Source: JBEVJK01 sp040510195
GTDB taxonomy: Bacteria > Pseudomonadota > Alphaproteobacteria > Rhizobiales > Rhizobiaceae
Assembly: GCA_040510195.1 (NCBI GenBank)
Contig: JBEVJK010000097.1
Span: forward strand, 3,426-67,425
Direction of reading: 5' to 3'
DNA: 64,000 nt
The position numbers and the translations under genes are program-made. The notes under the pieces were generated by a model, which did no database searches, was not told where the DNA came from, and worked only from the letters and a program-made list of their open reading frames with translations. This document shows positions 8,262-16,443 of the stretch, piece after piece; the first letter of the stretch is position 1, and every line of letters starts with the position of its first letter.

Positions 8262-9446
8262 TCAAGGGCGCCAGCCGTAGAGCCAGTCGAGGTCTGCCGC
8301 CAACCTGTCTGGTGAGCGCAGCCCAAGCACCAGGTTGCGGGCGAACGCGACGGGCCCCCTGGCATGCCAGACGAAGCGGTTGAAGGCGCCGCGCCGCGCC
8401 ACGCGCAGCACCCGTCGACGTCGCGCGTCTTCCCAGGCCGAGAGCGCTTGGCTTTGCGGACCGGCCCCCACGATCGCTTCGGCAAGCGTCACGGCGTCCT
8501 CTATGGCCATGGCCGCTCCTTGCGCCGCATAGGGCGTCATGGCGTGGGCGGCGTCGCCGACCAGCGCGAGGCGGCCATGGCGCGTCCAGGGAGCTGATGC
8601 ATCGACGGCGTGGACCGGAAAGACTGTCCACGGTGGCGCCATCCCGATCAGCTCATGCAGCACCTTCGCGCTTCGGTGCAATGTCCTGAGGAGACTTGAT
8701 ATGTCGCCATCTGCCGACCATTCATGCTGGCCCGGTGGGCCAGGCGAGAAGGCAACGAGGTTGAAGGCCCTTCCGCCGGCGATGGGATAGACGATCATGT
8801 GCCCGTTCGGATCAAGAAAGGCGACCACCTGTCGCGCCGCGCCGAACTGCGCCAGAAGTCCGGCGGCCGCGCTGTCGACGCCGACGGTCGCCCGCCAGGC
8901 GAGTGCGCCGGTGAAGCGGCTGCCGCGGCCCGCGCCGGGACGCACGACCTGACGCACCGCCGACCACACGCCGTCGGCGCCGATTAGCAGACCCGCTTCG
9001 TCGCGCCTGTCCACCTGCACGCCTTGTGGCATCTCGAGGATCGCCGCGGCCTCGACCGCCCGTCCGTAGCGGACCTCGATCAGCTGCTCTTCCGCCACCG
9101 CCTGGGCCAGCGCACCTTGGAGATCGGCGCGTTGCGCCGTCAGATAGGGCGCTCCCCACCGCTTTTCGGCTGCGTCGCCGAGCGGCAGGCGGGCGAGTTC
9201 GACGAGCGAGCGCGCATCCCTCAAGGTGACCGAATCCGGCCGCACGGCAAGCCCTTCCAGCCGTTCCAGCGCGCCCAGCTTTTGAAGCAGGCGCGTCGCA
9301 TTGGGGGAGAGCTGGATGCCGGCGCCGGTCGATGCCGGCGCGGCAGCCTGCTCCAGCACGGTAACGGCCAAGCCTTGTCGCGAGAGCGCGAGCGCTGCTG
9401 AAAGCCCGGCGATCCCGCCGCCGGCAACCAGAATGCGGCGCTCCAT
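8262..9446 (-). CDS. FAD-dependent aromatic-ring-type monooxygenase
   Basis: A 394-residue class A flavoprotein monooxygenase. The N-terminal Rossmann motif VAGGGIAGLSAAL (residues 7-19) ends in the acidic residue of VTVLEQA. The DG motif that binds FAD and NAD(P)H is at about 154-165 (LIGADGVWSAVR), and the FAD ribityl motif GDAAHAMTP at 297-305. The best-known relatives are salicylate and 3-hydroxybenzoate hydroxylases; the substrate here is unknown. UbiH/UbiF-type quinone hydroxylases share the fold but usually have different wording around GDAAH. It is transcribed downstream of a small zinc-finger gene, whose stop and this start are only 23 bases apart, so they may be co-transcribed. Confidence 0.85.
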   Translation of the reverse strand: MERRILVAGGGIAGLSAALALSRQGLAVTVLEQAAAPASTGAGIQLSPNATRLLQKLGALERLEGLAVRPDSVTLRDARSLVELARLPLGDAAEKRWGAPYLTAQRADLQGALAQAVAEEQLIEVRYGRAVEAAAILEMPQGVQVDRRDEAGLLIGADGVWSAVRQVVRPGAGRGSRFTGALAWRATVGVDSAAAGLLAQFGAARQVVAFLDPNGHMIVYPIAGGRAFNLVAFSPGPPGQHEWSADGDISSLLRTLHRSAKVLHELIGMAPPWTVFPVHAVDASAPWTRHGRLALVGDAAHAMTPYAAQGAAMAIEDAVTLAEAIVGAGPQSQALSAWEDARRRRVLRVARRGAFNRFVWHARGPVAFARNLVLGLRSPDRLAADLDWLYGWRP

Positions 9447-9469
9447 CGGGGCGCCCGCCCGGCGCCCGG

Positions 9470-9715
9470 TCAGGCGGCCTGGGCAATATAGAGGCAGCCC
9501 TCAGGCCGCGTTTGCGTGGCCGGCAGCGAGGGGTCGTAGCGGAAGAGGGTCGAGCAGTAGGGGCAAACCTTTTCGCCATCGCTGCCCATGTCCAGGAAGA
9601 CGTGCGGATGATCGAAGGGTGGATTGGCACCGACGCACATGAACTCCTTCACGCCGATGTCGATGGCCGGGTGACCGGCATCGTTCTGGAAGTGGGGAAT
9701 GGTGGCGCCCGCCAT
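9470..9715 (-). CDS. CHCC zinc-finger protein (NDUFS6-like)
   Basis: An 81-residue protein with a zinc-ribbon set typical of the zf-CHCC family: Cys27 in EFMCVG, His36 or His38 in DHPHVFLDMG, and Cys51 and Cys54 in KVCPYCSTLF. This family includes mitochondrial NDUFS6 and its alphaproteobacterial counterpart, a small zinc subunit of respiratory complex I. That role is established for the family, not shown here. The ATG at 9715 is preceded by GAGGAG, an excellent ribosome binding site, so I reject a longer frame reaching 9943. It heads a likely two-gene unit with the monooxygenase and is divergent from ppk. Confidence 0.85.
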   Translation of the reverse strand: MAGATIPHFQNDAGHPAIDIGVKEFMCVGANPPFDHPHVFLDMGSDGEKVCPYCSTLFRYDPSLPATQTRPEGCLYIAQAA

Positions 9716-9808
9716 GATCGGCTCCTCGGTCTCTCGAGCGCCCGGCCCGGCGAGCGCCGTTCGTGCGTTTGACGCATAAGGGGAAAGTTTGCAAGGCGTG
9801 ATATCAAA

Positions 9809-9830
9809 CTGTCGCAAAAGCCTGCGACAG
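9809..9830. promoter_or_regulatory. Palindrome immediately upstream of the ppk promoter
   Basis: CTGTCGCA (9809-9816) and TGCGACAG (9823-9830) form a perfect 8-bp inverted repeat with a 6-base centre, ending four bases before the predicted -35 element. Position suggests an activator or repressor site. PhoB would be the expected regulator of ppk, but the sequence is an inverted repeat and does not match the CTGTCAT direct repeats of a Pho box. Confidence 0.4.
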
Positions 9831-9833
9831 GAG

Positions 9834-9862
9834 GTGACGGGCCCGTCCCCGTTCTCTATCAT
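9834..9862 (+). promoter_or_regulatory. Predicted ppk-ppx promoter
   Basis: GTGACG at 9834 and TATCAT at 9857, spaced 17 bases, resemble a housekeeping promoter (4/6 and 5/6 matches). Transcription would start near 9869, leaving a leader of about 18 bases with GAAAGAG as ribosome binding site. Confidence 0.4.
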
Positions 9863-9886
9863 TTTGGTGTTTCGAAAGAGCCAGAT

Positions 9887-12091
9887 ATGACCGAACTCAA
9901 GCCCATCAAGAAGGAGTTTGTCGGCAGCGCGGCAGCGGTGCACGCAGCCGGCAATCCCGACCGGTTCGTCAACCGTGAGTTTTCATGGCTGCAGTTCAAT
10001 CGCCGCGTCCTGGAGGAGTCCCAGAATCCGCATCACCCGCTGCTCGAGCGGGTCCGGTTCCTGTCGATCTCGGCCGCCAATCTCGACGAGTTCTTCATGG
10101 TCCGGGTGGCCGGGCTGGCTGGCCAGATCCGCGAGGGCATCGCCATCAAGAGCCCCGACGGCCGCACGCCGGAGCAGCAGCTGGAGCAGCTTCTCGTCGA
10201 AGTCGAGCGGCTCCAGGAGGATCAGCAGAAAAGCCTGTCCTTGCTCGCCGAGCTTCTCAAGAAGGAGGGCATCGAGAACGTCCGGCCGGACGCGCTGGCC
10301 CGCGATGACAACGCCTGGCTGGAAGAGCACTTCATGGAAGCCGTCTTTCCGGTGATGACTCCGCTGTCGATCGACCCCGCGCACCCCTTCCCGTTCATCC
10401 CCAATCTCGGCTTCTCGATCGCGCTCCAACTGCGCAATTTGAAGAATGGCGGTCAGATGACCGCGCTTCTGCGCTTGCCGGTGGCGCTCCGCCGTTTCAT
10501 TCGGCTGCCCGACCGCAAGAGCGCGGTTCGCTTCGTCAGGCTGGAGGATACGGTCGGCCTGTTCATCGGCAAGCTCTTCCCCGGCTATGAGGTGAAGGGC
10601 TCAGGCACCTTCCGCATCATCCGCGACTCCGACATCGAGGTCGAGGAAGAGGCCGAGGACCTTGTCCGCCTCTTCGAAACGGCGCTGAAGCGGCGGCGTC
10701 GCGGGTCGGTCATCCGCATCGAGTTCGATAGCGAGATGCCGGAGGCGCTGCGCGACTTCGTGGCGGGAGAGCTCGGGGTGTCCTCATCGCGCATCAGCGT
10801 GCTCAGAGGACCGCTGGCGATCAACCAGATCTCCGAGGTGGTGGCGCTGCCTCGCGACGACCTCAAATTCCCGCCCTACAATCCGCGCTTCCCCGAGCGC
10901 ATTCGCGACCACGGTGGCGATTGCTTCGCCGCGCTGCGCGAAAAGGACATCGTGGTGCACCATCCCTACGAATCCTTCGACGTGGTGGTGCAGTTCCTGC
11001 GCCAGGCGGCGGTCGACCCCGAGGTCGTGGCCATCAAGCAGACGCTCTACCGCACCTCCAACGACAGTCCGATCGTGCGCGCCCTGATCGATGCCGCCGA
11101 GGCGGGCAAGTCGGTCACGGCGCTGGTCGAGCTCAAGGCGCGCTTCGACGAGGAAGCCAACATCCGCTGGGCACGCGACCTGGAGCGCGCCGGCGTTCAG
11201 GTGGTCTTCGGCTTCCTGGAGCTGAAGACCCACGCCAAGATGTCGCTTGTGGTGCGCCGCGAGGACGGCAAGCTGCGCAACTACGTCCATCTCGGCACCG
11301 GCAACTACCACCCGATCACCGCCCGCATCTACACGGATCTGTCCTATTTCACGACGGATCGGGCGATCGCACGCGATGTCGCCCAGGTCTTCAACTTCAT
11401 CACCGGCTACGCCGAGCCGACCGAGGAGATGCGTCTCGCCATCTCGCCCTTCACCTTGCGCAACCGCCTGCTCGACCATATCGCGGGGGAGATCGCCCAT
11501 TCCCGGGCCGGGCGCCCGGCCCGCATCTGGATGAAGATGAACGCGTTGGTCGATCCGATCGTCATCGATGCGCTCTACGAGGCGAGCCGCGCCGGCGTCG
11601 AGGTCGACCTCGTCGTGCGCGGCATCTGCTGCCTCAGGCCGCAGGTTCCGGGCCTGTCCGAGAACATCCGGGTCAAGTCGATCATCGGCCGCTTCCTGGA
11701 GCACAGCCGCATCTATTGCTTCGGCAACGGCCACGGCCTGCCCTCAGACGAGGCCCTGGTTTACATCGCCTCGGCCGACATCATGCCGCGCAACCTCGAT
11801 CGGCGGGTGGAGACGATGGTGCCGATCACCAACCGCACCGTCCATGAGCAGGTGCTGGGGCAGATCATGCTCGGAAACATCATGGACAACCAGCAAAGTT
11901 TCGAAGTATTGCCTGACGGGACCTCCCGCCGCCTGGTGCCCGACGAGGGGGAGGAGCCCTTCAACGCGCAGGAATATTTCATGACCAATCCCAGCCTCTC
12001 AGGACGGGGCGACGCGCTGAAATCGCACGCGCCGAAGCGTATCGCGCAGTTCAAGCGGCAGCGAAAACTAAACGCAGCCCCCAGCGCATGA
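9887..12091 (+). CDS. ppk1: Polyphosphate kinase 1
   Basis: A 734-residue protein with the full PPK1 layout: an N-terminal domain starting NREFSWLQFNRRVLEES, a head domain, and two C-terminal phospholipase D-like halves. The autophosphorylated histidine is His449 in LELKTHAKMSL, and the second conserved histidine is His606 in LEHSRIYCFGNG. The YRTSNDSPIVRAL and LGTGNYHPITAR segments are also diagnostic. It reversibly makes inorganic polyphosphate from ATP. The stop codon overlaps the ppx start by four bases (ATGA), so polyphosphate synthesis and breakdown genes are translationally coupled. Confidence 0.97.
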   Translation: MTELKPIKKEFVGSAAAVHAAGNPDRFVNREFSWLQFNRRVLEESQNPHHPLLERVRFLSISAANLDEFFMVRVAGLAGQIREGIAIKSPDGRTPEQQLEQLLVEVERLQEDQQKSLSLLAELLKKEGIENVRPDALARDDNAWLEEHFMEAVFPVMTPLSIDPAHPFPFIPNLGFSIALQLRNLKNGGQMTALLRLPVALRRFIRLPDRKSAVRFVRLEDTVGLFIGKLFPGYEVKGSGTFRIIRDSDIEVEEEAEDLVRLFETALKRRRRGSVIRIEFDSEMPEALRDFVAGELGVSSSRISVLRGPLAINQISEVVALPRDDLKFPPYNPRFPERIRDHGGDCFAALREKDIVVHHPYESFDVVVQFLRQAAVDPEVVAIKQTLYRTSNDSPIVRALIDAAEAGKSVTALVELKARFDEEANIRWARDLERAGVQVVFGFLELKTHAKMSLVVRREDGKLRNYVHLGTGNYHPITARIYTDLSYFTTDRAIARDVAQVFNFITGYAEPTEEMRLAISPFTLRNRLLDHIAGEIAHSRAGRPARIWMKMNALVDPIVIDALYEASRAGVEVDLVVRGICCLRPQVPGLSENIRVKSIIGRFLEHSRIYCFGNGHGLPSDEALVYIASADIMPRNLDRRVETMVPITNRTVHEQVLGQIMLGNIMDNQQSFEVLPDGTSRRLVPDEGEEPFNAQEYFMTNPSLSGRGDALKSHAPKRIAQFKRQRKLNAAPSA

Positions 12092-13602
12092 TCGCAAATT
12101 CGCAGGGCCGGCTGCAGGACCGCCGGCCGCTGTCGGTGATCGACATCGGGTCGAACTCGATCCGCCTCGTCGTCTATGAGGGCGTGGCGCGCTCGCCCAC
12201 AGTGCTCTTCAACGAGAAGATGCTGGCGGGGCTGGGCCGTGGGCTGGTCTCGACCGGGAAGCTGGACCCCGATGCGGTGCAACGCGCCGTCGCCGAGCTC
12301 CGCCGCTTCCGGGCGCTGTCGGACCAGGCCGGCGCCGAGAAGCTCTATGTCATCGCCACGGCCGCGGCCCGCGAAGCCGAGAACGGGCCAGACTTCATCC
12401 ACCGCGCCGAGGAGATCCTCGGCGTGCCCATCCGCGTGTTGTCGGGCCGCGAGGAGGCGCACTATTCGGCACTTGGCGTCATTTCGGGCTTTCACCCGGC
12501 CAACGGCATCGCCGGGGACCTCGGCGGCGGCAGCCTGGAACTCGTCGACGTCGACCGCGAGGCCATCGGCGACGGCATCACCTTGCCGCTCGGCGGGCTG
12601 CGCCTGCAGGAGATGGCAAAGGGGTCGCCCGTCACTGCGGCGCGCATCGCCAGGCGCGAGCTGGAACGCGCCAAGCTGTTGCAGGCAGGAGAGGGACGGG
12701 TCTTCTATTGTGTCGGCGGCACCTGGCGAAACCTCGCCCGCCTCCACATGAATGTGGTCGGCTACCCGCTCGGCGTCATGCATCACTATGAGCTCCCGGT
12801 GACGGGCTCGGCCGCCTTCCTCCGCCGCGTCGCACGCGGCGACATCGAGGGTATCAAGGGCATAGAGCGCGTCTCCAAGAGCCGCCGCGCGCTGCTTCCG
12901 TTCGGCGCGGCGGTGCTGACCGAGATCGTCCAGGCGATGAAGCCGGGCAAGATCGTGGTCTCCGCACTCGGCGTCCGCGAAGGCTTCCTCTTTTCCCTGC
13001 TCCCGCCGGAGGAGCGGGCGGAAGACCCGCTGATCTCGGCCGCCGAAGAGCTCGCGCTGCTGCGCGCGCGGTCGGTGACCCATGCGCATGAGCTGGCGAG
13101 ATGGACGGGCGAATCCTTCGCCGCCTTCAACCTCGAGGAGAGCGAGGACGAGGCTCGCTATCGGGAGGCCGCTTGTCTGCTCGCCGACATCGGCTGGCGG
13201 GCCCACCCCGAATATCGCGGCACCCAGTCGCTGAACATCATCGCTCACGCCTCCTTCATCGGCGTCGACCATCCCGGCCGGGCCTTCATTGCGCTTACCA
13301 ACATGTTCCGCCATGAGGGCGTGTTCGACGATTCCGTGGCGCCCGAGATCCGGGCGCTGGCCACGCCGCGCTATCTGGAGCGGGCAAGGCTGCTCGGCGC
13401 ACTGCTGAGGGTGGTCTACCTCCTCTCGGCCTCGATGCCGGGGGTGATCCCCAAGCTGCGCTGGCGCGCCGAGGCCGGTGGCGGCCTGTCGTTGATCATC
13501 CCGCGTTCCCATGCCGGCCTCGACGGCGAGCGCCCTGCCGGCCGCCTGGCCCAGCTCTCCCGGATCACCGGCCGAAACCTCGCCTTGAGGGTGGCCGAGT
13601 AG
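12088..13602 (+). CDS. ppx: Exopolyphosphatase / guanosine pentaphosphatase (Ppx/GppA)
   Basis: A 504-residue ASKHA-fold phosphatase. The first phosphate-binding segment is VIDIGSNSIRLVVYEG (about residues 17-32) and the second is GDLGGGSLELVDVD (about 145-158). The C-terminal half has the HD-like helical region (AHASFIGVDHPGR) seen in long Ppx proteins. It removes terminal phosphates from polyphosphate and may also hydrolyse pppGpp. The ATG at 12088 overlaps the ppk1 stop. It is convergent with rnd, with 92 bases between the ends. Confidence 0.94.
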   Translation: MIANSQGRLQDRRPLSVIDIGSNSIRLVVYEGVARSPTVLFNEKMLAGLGRGLVSTGKLDPDAVQRAVAELRRFRALSDQAGAEKLYVIATAAAREAENGPDFIHRAEEILGVPIRVLSGREEAHYSALGVISGFHPANGIAGDLGGGSLELVDVDREAIGDGITLPLGGLRLQEMAKGSPVTAARIARRELERAKLLQAGEGRVFYCVGGTWRNLARLHMNVVGYPLGVMHHYELPVTGSAAFLRRVARGDIEGIKGIERVSKSRRALLPFGAAVLTEIVQAMKPGKIVVSALGVREGFLFSLLPPEERAEDPLISAAEELALLRARSVTHAHELARWTGESFAAFNLEESEDEARYREAACLLADIGWRAHPEYRGTQSLNIIAHASFIGVDHPGRAFIALTNMFRHEGVFDDSVAPEIRALATPRYLERARLLGALLRVVYLLSASMPGVIPKLRWRAEAGGGLSLIIPRSHAGLDGERPAGRLAQLSRITGRNLALRVAE

Positions 13603-13694
13603 CGCCGCAGCACCCGAGATGTTCAAGCCTTTGCAAAAGAGCGCAACGACGCCGCGTCGTCGGCGGACGCGCGAAAGGCGCTAACAGCGGTACC

Positions 13695-14867
13695 TCAAGC
13701 CTCCGCCGGTTCCTTTGGCGTTTCGAACACGGTGATCTTCCGCCGTTCGAACTTGATGGCGATTTCGCCGCGCACCAGCTGCAAGGCGCGCTCGCCGAAC
13801 ACCTCGCGCCGCCAGCCGTGCAGGGCGGGCACGTCGGCTGTCTCGCCATCGGATGCCAGCCGCTCGATGTCGTCGCTCGAGGCGAGCACCTTGGCGGCCA
13901 CGCCTTCGGCCTCCGCCACCAGCCTGAGCAGCACCTTGAGAAGCTCGGCGGCAGCGCTCGTGCCTTCCTGGACCTGCGGCATGCGGGGCAGCTTCGGCAT
14001 GCTCTCCTTGGGCTGTCCGAGCGCCGCATTGACCACGACAAGCAGCGCCGTCGCCGTCGCGGAGCGCTCCCAGCCCTTGGGCGTGGTGCGCAGCCGTGCG
14101 AGCCCCGCCGCGTCGCGCGGCTGTTGCTGGGCGATCTCGTAGATCGCGTCGTCCTTGAGCACACGGCCGCGCGGGATGTTGCGCTCGCGGGCCTCGCGCT
14201 CGCGCCAAGCCGCCACCGCCTGCACCACCGCCAGCTCCTGCGGTTTGCGAAGCCTGAGCTTCAGCCGCTTCCAGGCGTCCTCGGGATGCGGATCGTAGGT
14301 CTGGCGCGAGGTCAGGACCTCCATCTCCTCGTTGAGCCAGTGGGCGCGGTTCTCGCGCTCCAGCTCCTCTTTGAGGTAGCTGTAGACGTCGATCAGGTGG
14401 GTGACGTCGGCGACCGCATATTCGAGCTGGCGGTCAGACAGAGGGCGGTGGCGCCAGTCGGTGAAGCGCGAGGACTTGTCGAGCCTGATCCCGGTCACCT
14501 TCTGGACGAGCTGGTCGTAGGACACGCTGTCGCCGAAGCCGCACACCATGGCAGCCACCTGGGTGTCGAACACCGGGTGCGGGATGAGGCCGCCGCGGTG
14601 GAAGATGATCTCGATGTCTTGCCGGGCGGCGTGGAAGACCTTGGTCACCGACTCGTCGGCCATCAGGGCAAAGAAAGGGGCAAGCTCGATATCCGGCGCC
14701 AGCGGATCGACGAGCGCGGTGATGCCAGGCGCTGCCAGCTGGATCAGGCAGAGCTCCGGCCAGAAGGTCGTTTCGCGGATGAACTCGGTGTCGACCGTGA
14801 CGAATTCGGACTTGGCGAGCGTCTGGATTGCCTGTTCCAGCTCGACCTGTGTGGTGATGAGATGCAT
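13695..14867 (-). CDS. rnd: Ribonuclease D
   Basis: A 390-residue 3'-5' exoribonuclease of the DEDD family. The first acidic pair is in VTVDTEFIRETTFWPELCLI (residues about 22-41), the second Asp in VFHAARQDIEI, and the third motif with a conserved Tyr/Asp in RQLEYAVADV. Behind it lie one or two HRDC-type helical domains, as in RNase D. The protein trims 3' ends of tRNA and other stable RNA precursors. Length and order of domains match the family. It is transcribed alone on the minus strand. Confidence 0.93.
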   Translation of the reverse strand: MHLITTQVELEQAIQTLAKSEFVTVDTEFIRETTFWPELCLIQLAAPGITALVDPLAPDIELAPFFALMADESVTKVFHAARQDIEIIFHRGGLIPHPVFDTQVAAMVCGFGDSVSYDQLVQKVTGIRLDKSSRFTDWRHRPLSDRQLEYAVADVTHLIDVYSYLKEELERENRAHWLNEEMEVLTSRQTYDPHPEDAWKRLKLRLRKPQELAVVQAVAAWREREARERNIPRGRVLKDDAIYEIAQQQPRDAAGLARLRTTPKGWERSATATALLVVVNAALGQPKESMPKLPRMPQVQEGTSAAAELLKVLLRLVAEAEGVAAKVLASSDDIERLASDGETADVPALHGWRREVFGERALQLVRGEIAIKFERRKITVFETPKEPAEA

Positions 14868-14943
14868 CAGGCCTCTTTAGGGAAGGAAAGACGGTTTGTC
14901 TCCCCCGCCGCCTCGATTTCGTCAAGCCGGATAGTCCACTCTT

Positions 14944-16188
14944 TCAATCATACTTTCGAAACCTTTCCTGGTCGCCGTGGCGTCGCGCCAGGCGGGAAAA
15001 GATGGTCGACGTTCTCAACAAATAGGTGAAGCGGCCGCGCTGGCCTGCCGGCACGCTGGCGCGCGCCTGCATGCGGTAGAGGGTGACGAGGACGAAGGCG
15101 GCATAGACCGCAGCGGTGAAGCCGAACAGCGCCTGCGGCCCGAAGCGTTCCATCATCGAGGAGGCGAGGAAAGGCCCGCCGATGGCGCCGAAGGAGTAGA
15201 ACAGCATCAGAGCCGCATTGACCACCACGAACTCGCCCTTGCCGGCGCGGTCGTTGGCGTGCGCTGCCGACAGCGAAAAAAGCGGCATGGCGAAGCAGCC
15301 GAACAGAAACACGATGGCGAAGTTGGCAAGCGGGTCGCTGCCGGCGAAGGCCAGCGCCAGCGCCGCCAGCATGGCTAGGATGGTGGTGATCAGGAGCACC
15401 TTGCGGCGGTCCCAGCGGTCCGAGAGCGCGCCGATCGGATATTGGATCAGCGCGCCGCCGATGATGCCGACGCTGACGAACGTGACGACGTCGGCGACCG
15501 ACATGCCGATCTCCTCGGCATAGACGGGGCTCAGCGTACGGAACGCGCTGTTGGTGATGCCGACCGCCACGCAGCCCATGGAGCCCAGAGGCGAGATGCG
15601 CCAGACACGGGCGAGGTCCAGCTTGACCTCTTCGGGGGGCGTCGGATTGGACCGATCGCCGAGCGAAACCGGCACCAGCGACAGAGTGATCATGATCGAC
15701 ATCACCGCGAAGATCGCGAATCCGTCGGCTCCGATCGCCGGGATCATGAACTGAGCCCCCGTCACCGAGCCGATATCCACCATCCGGTAGAGTGCCAGGA
15801 CCCGCGCGCGGTCGTGGTTGGAGGCGCCGGAGTTCAACCAGCTCTCCATGACCGTGAACAGCCCCGCGAAGCAGAAGCCGCTGACGAAGCGGACCATCGA
15901 CCACACCACGGGATCGATGAAGAGCACCAGAATCAGCGTGCCGGCCGAGGCGATCGCCGCCAGCGCCGAGAAAGAGCGCACGTGACCGACCGCCTTCATG
16001 ATGCGGGTGATGGCGAGGCAGCCGAGCAGGAAGCCGCCGAAATAGGCCGTCCCCATGAACCCGATCGTGGCTGGCGAAAACCCCTCGGCGGCGCCGCGCA
16101 GCGCGATCAGCGTGCCCTGCATGCCGTTGCCGCCGAGCAGGATGCCGGCGGCGATCAGCAGCGGGATGAGCGGACGAATCGAGGACAT
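14944..16188 (-). CDS. MFS transporter
   Basis: A 414-residue major facilitator superfamily protein with about 12 hydrophobic segments. The cytoplasmic loop after helix 2 is degenerate (LAITRIMKAVGHVRSF). The equivalent loop in the second half is close to consensus (GALSDRWDRRKVL), as is usual for this superfamily. The N-terminus (IRPLIPLLIAAGILLGGNGM) is a first membrane helix. It resembles the YfkF/YcaD-like MFS group, but no substrate is predictable. It is monocistronic. The upstream region shared with aspS carries CCTAT/ATAGG dyad symmetry. Confidence 0.88.
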   Translation of the reverse strand: MSSIRPLIPLLIAAGILLGGNGMQGTLIALRGAAEGFSPATIGFMGTAYFGGFLLGCLAITRIMKAVGHVRSFSALAAIASAGTLILVLFIDPVVWSMVRFVSGFCFAGLFTVMESWLNSGASNHDRARVLALYRMVDIGSVTGAQFMIPAIGADGFAIFAVMSIMITLSLVPVSLGDRSNPTPPEEVKLDLARVWRISPLGSMGCVAVGITNSAFRTLSPVYAEEIGMSVADVVTFVSVGIIGGALIQYPIGALSDRWDRRKVLLITTILAMLAALALAFAGSDPLANFAIVFLFGCFAMPLFSLSAAHANDRAGKGEFVVVNAALMLFYSFGAIGGPFLASSMMERFGPQALFGFTAAVYAAFVLVTLYRMQARASVPAGQRGRFTYLLRTSTIFSRLARRHGDQERFRKYD

Positions 16189-16443
16189 GCTCTGCGAAGG
16201 CGGGTTCTTCCGGGCGGGCGCCTATCGTCTATAGGCCACCGGCGCGTCCTCGGCGATGAGCCAGCAGCGCCGCATCGTGGTCCAATGGCGCCTGACAGCC
16301 GCATCGCCGGGCGCCGGCGCGGCCGGGATGCTGTATGACCGGGCTGCTTGACAAAGGGCCACGCCCATGTGCTTTTCGCGCCCAATCCGGCGGGCCGCCT
16401 GAGCAGGGCCCGCCACCAGGAGCACCGAGCACCGGAGCCGACC
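16189..16443. promoter_or_regulatory. Divergent MFS / aspS intergenic region
   Basis: About 255 bases without a gene. A small dyad, CCTAT-N5-ATAGG at 16221-16235, lies 33 bases upstream of the MFS start and could be an operator. A perfect TTGACA at 16348-16353 points toward aspS, but the expected -10 position (GCTTTT or TGCTTT) is poor, so the promoter is only tentative. Confidence 0.3.

Noticed and set aside
11761..13626. Open frame of about 621 codons on the minus strand
   Set aside because: It lies antisense to ppx and the end of ppk1, whose motifs are clear; long antisense frames are normal in GC-rich coding DNA and the translation matches no family.
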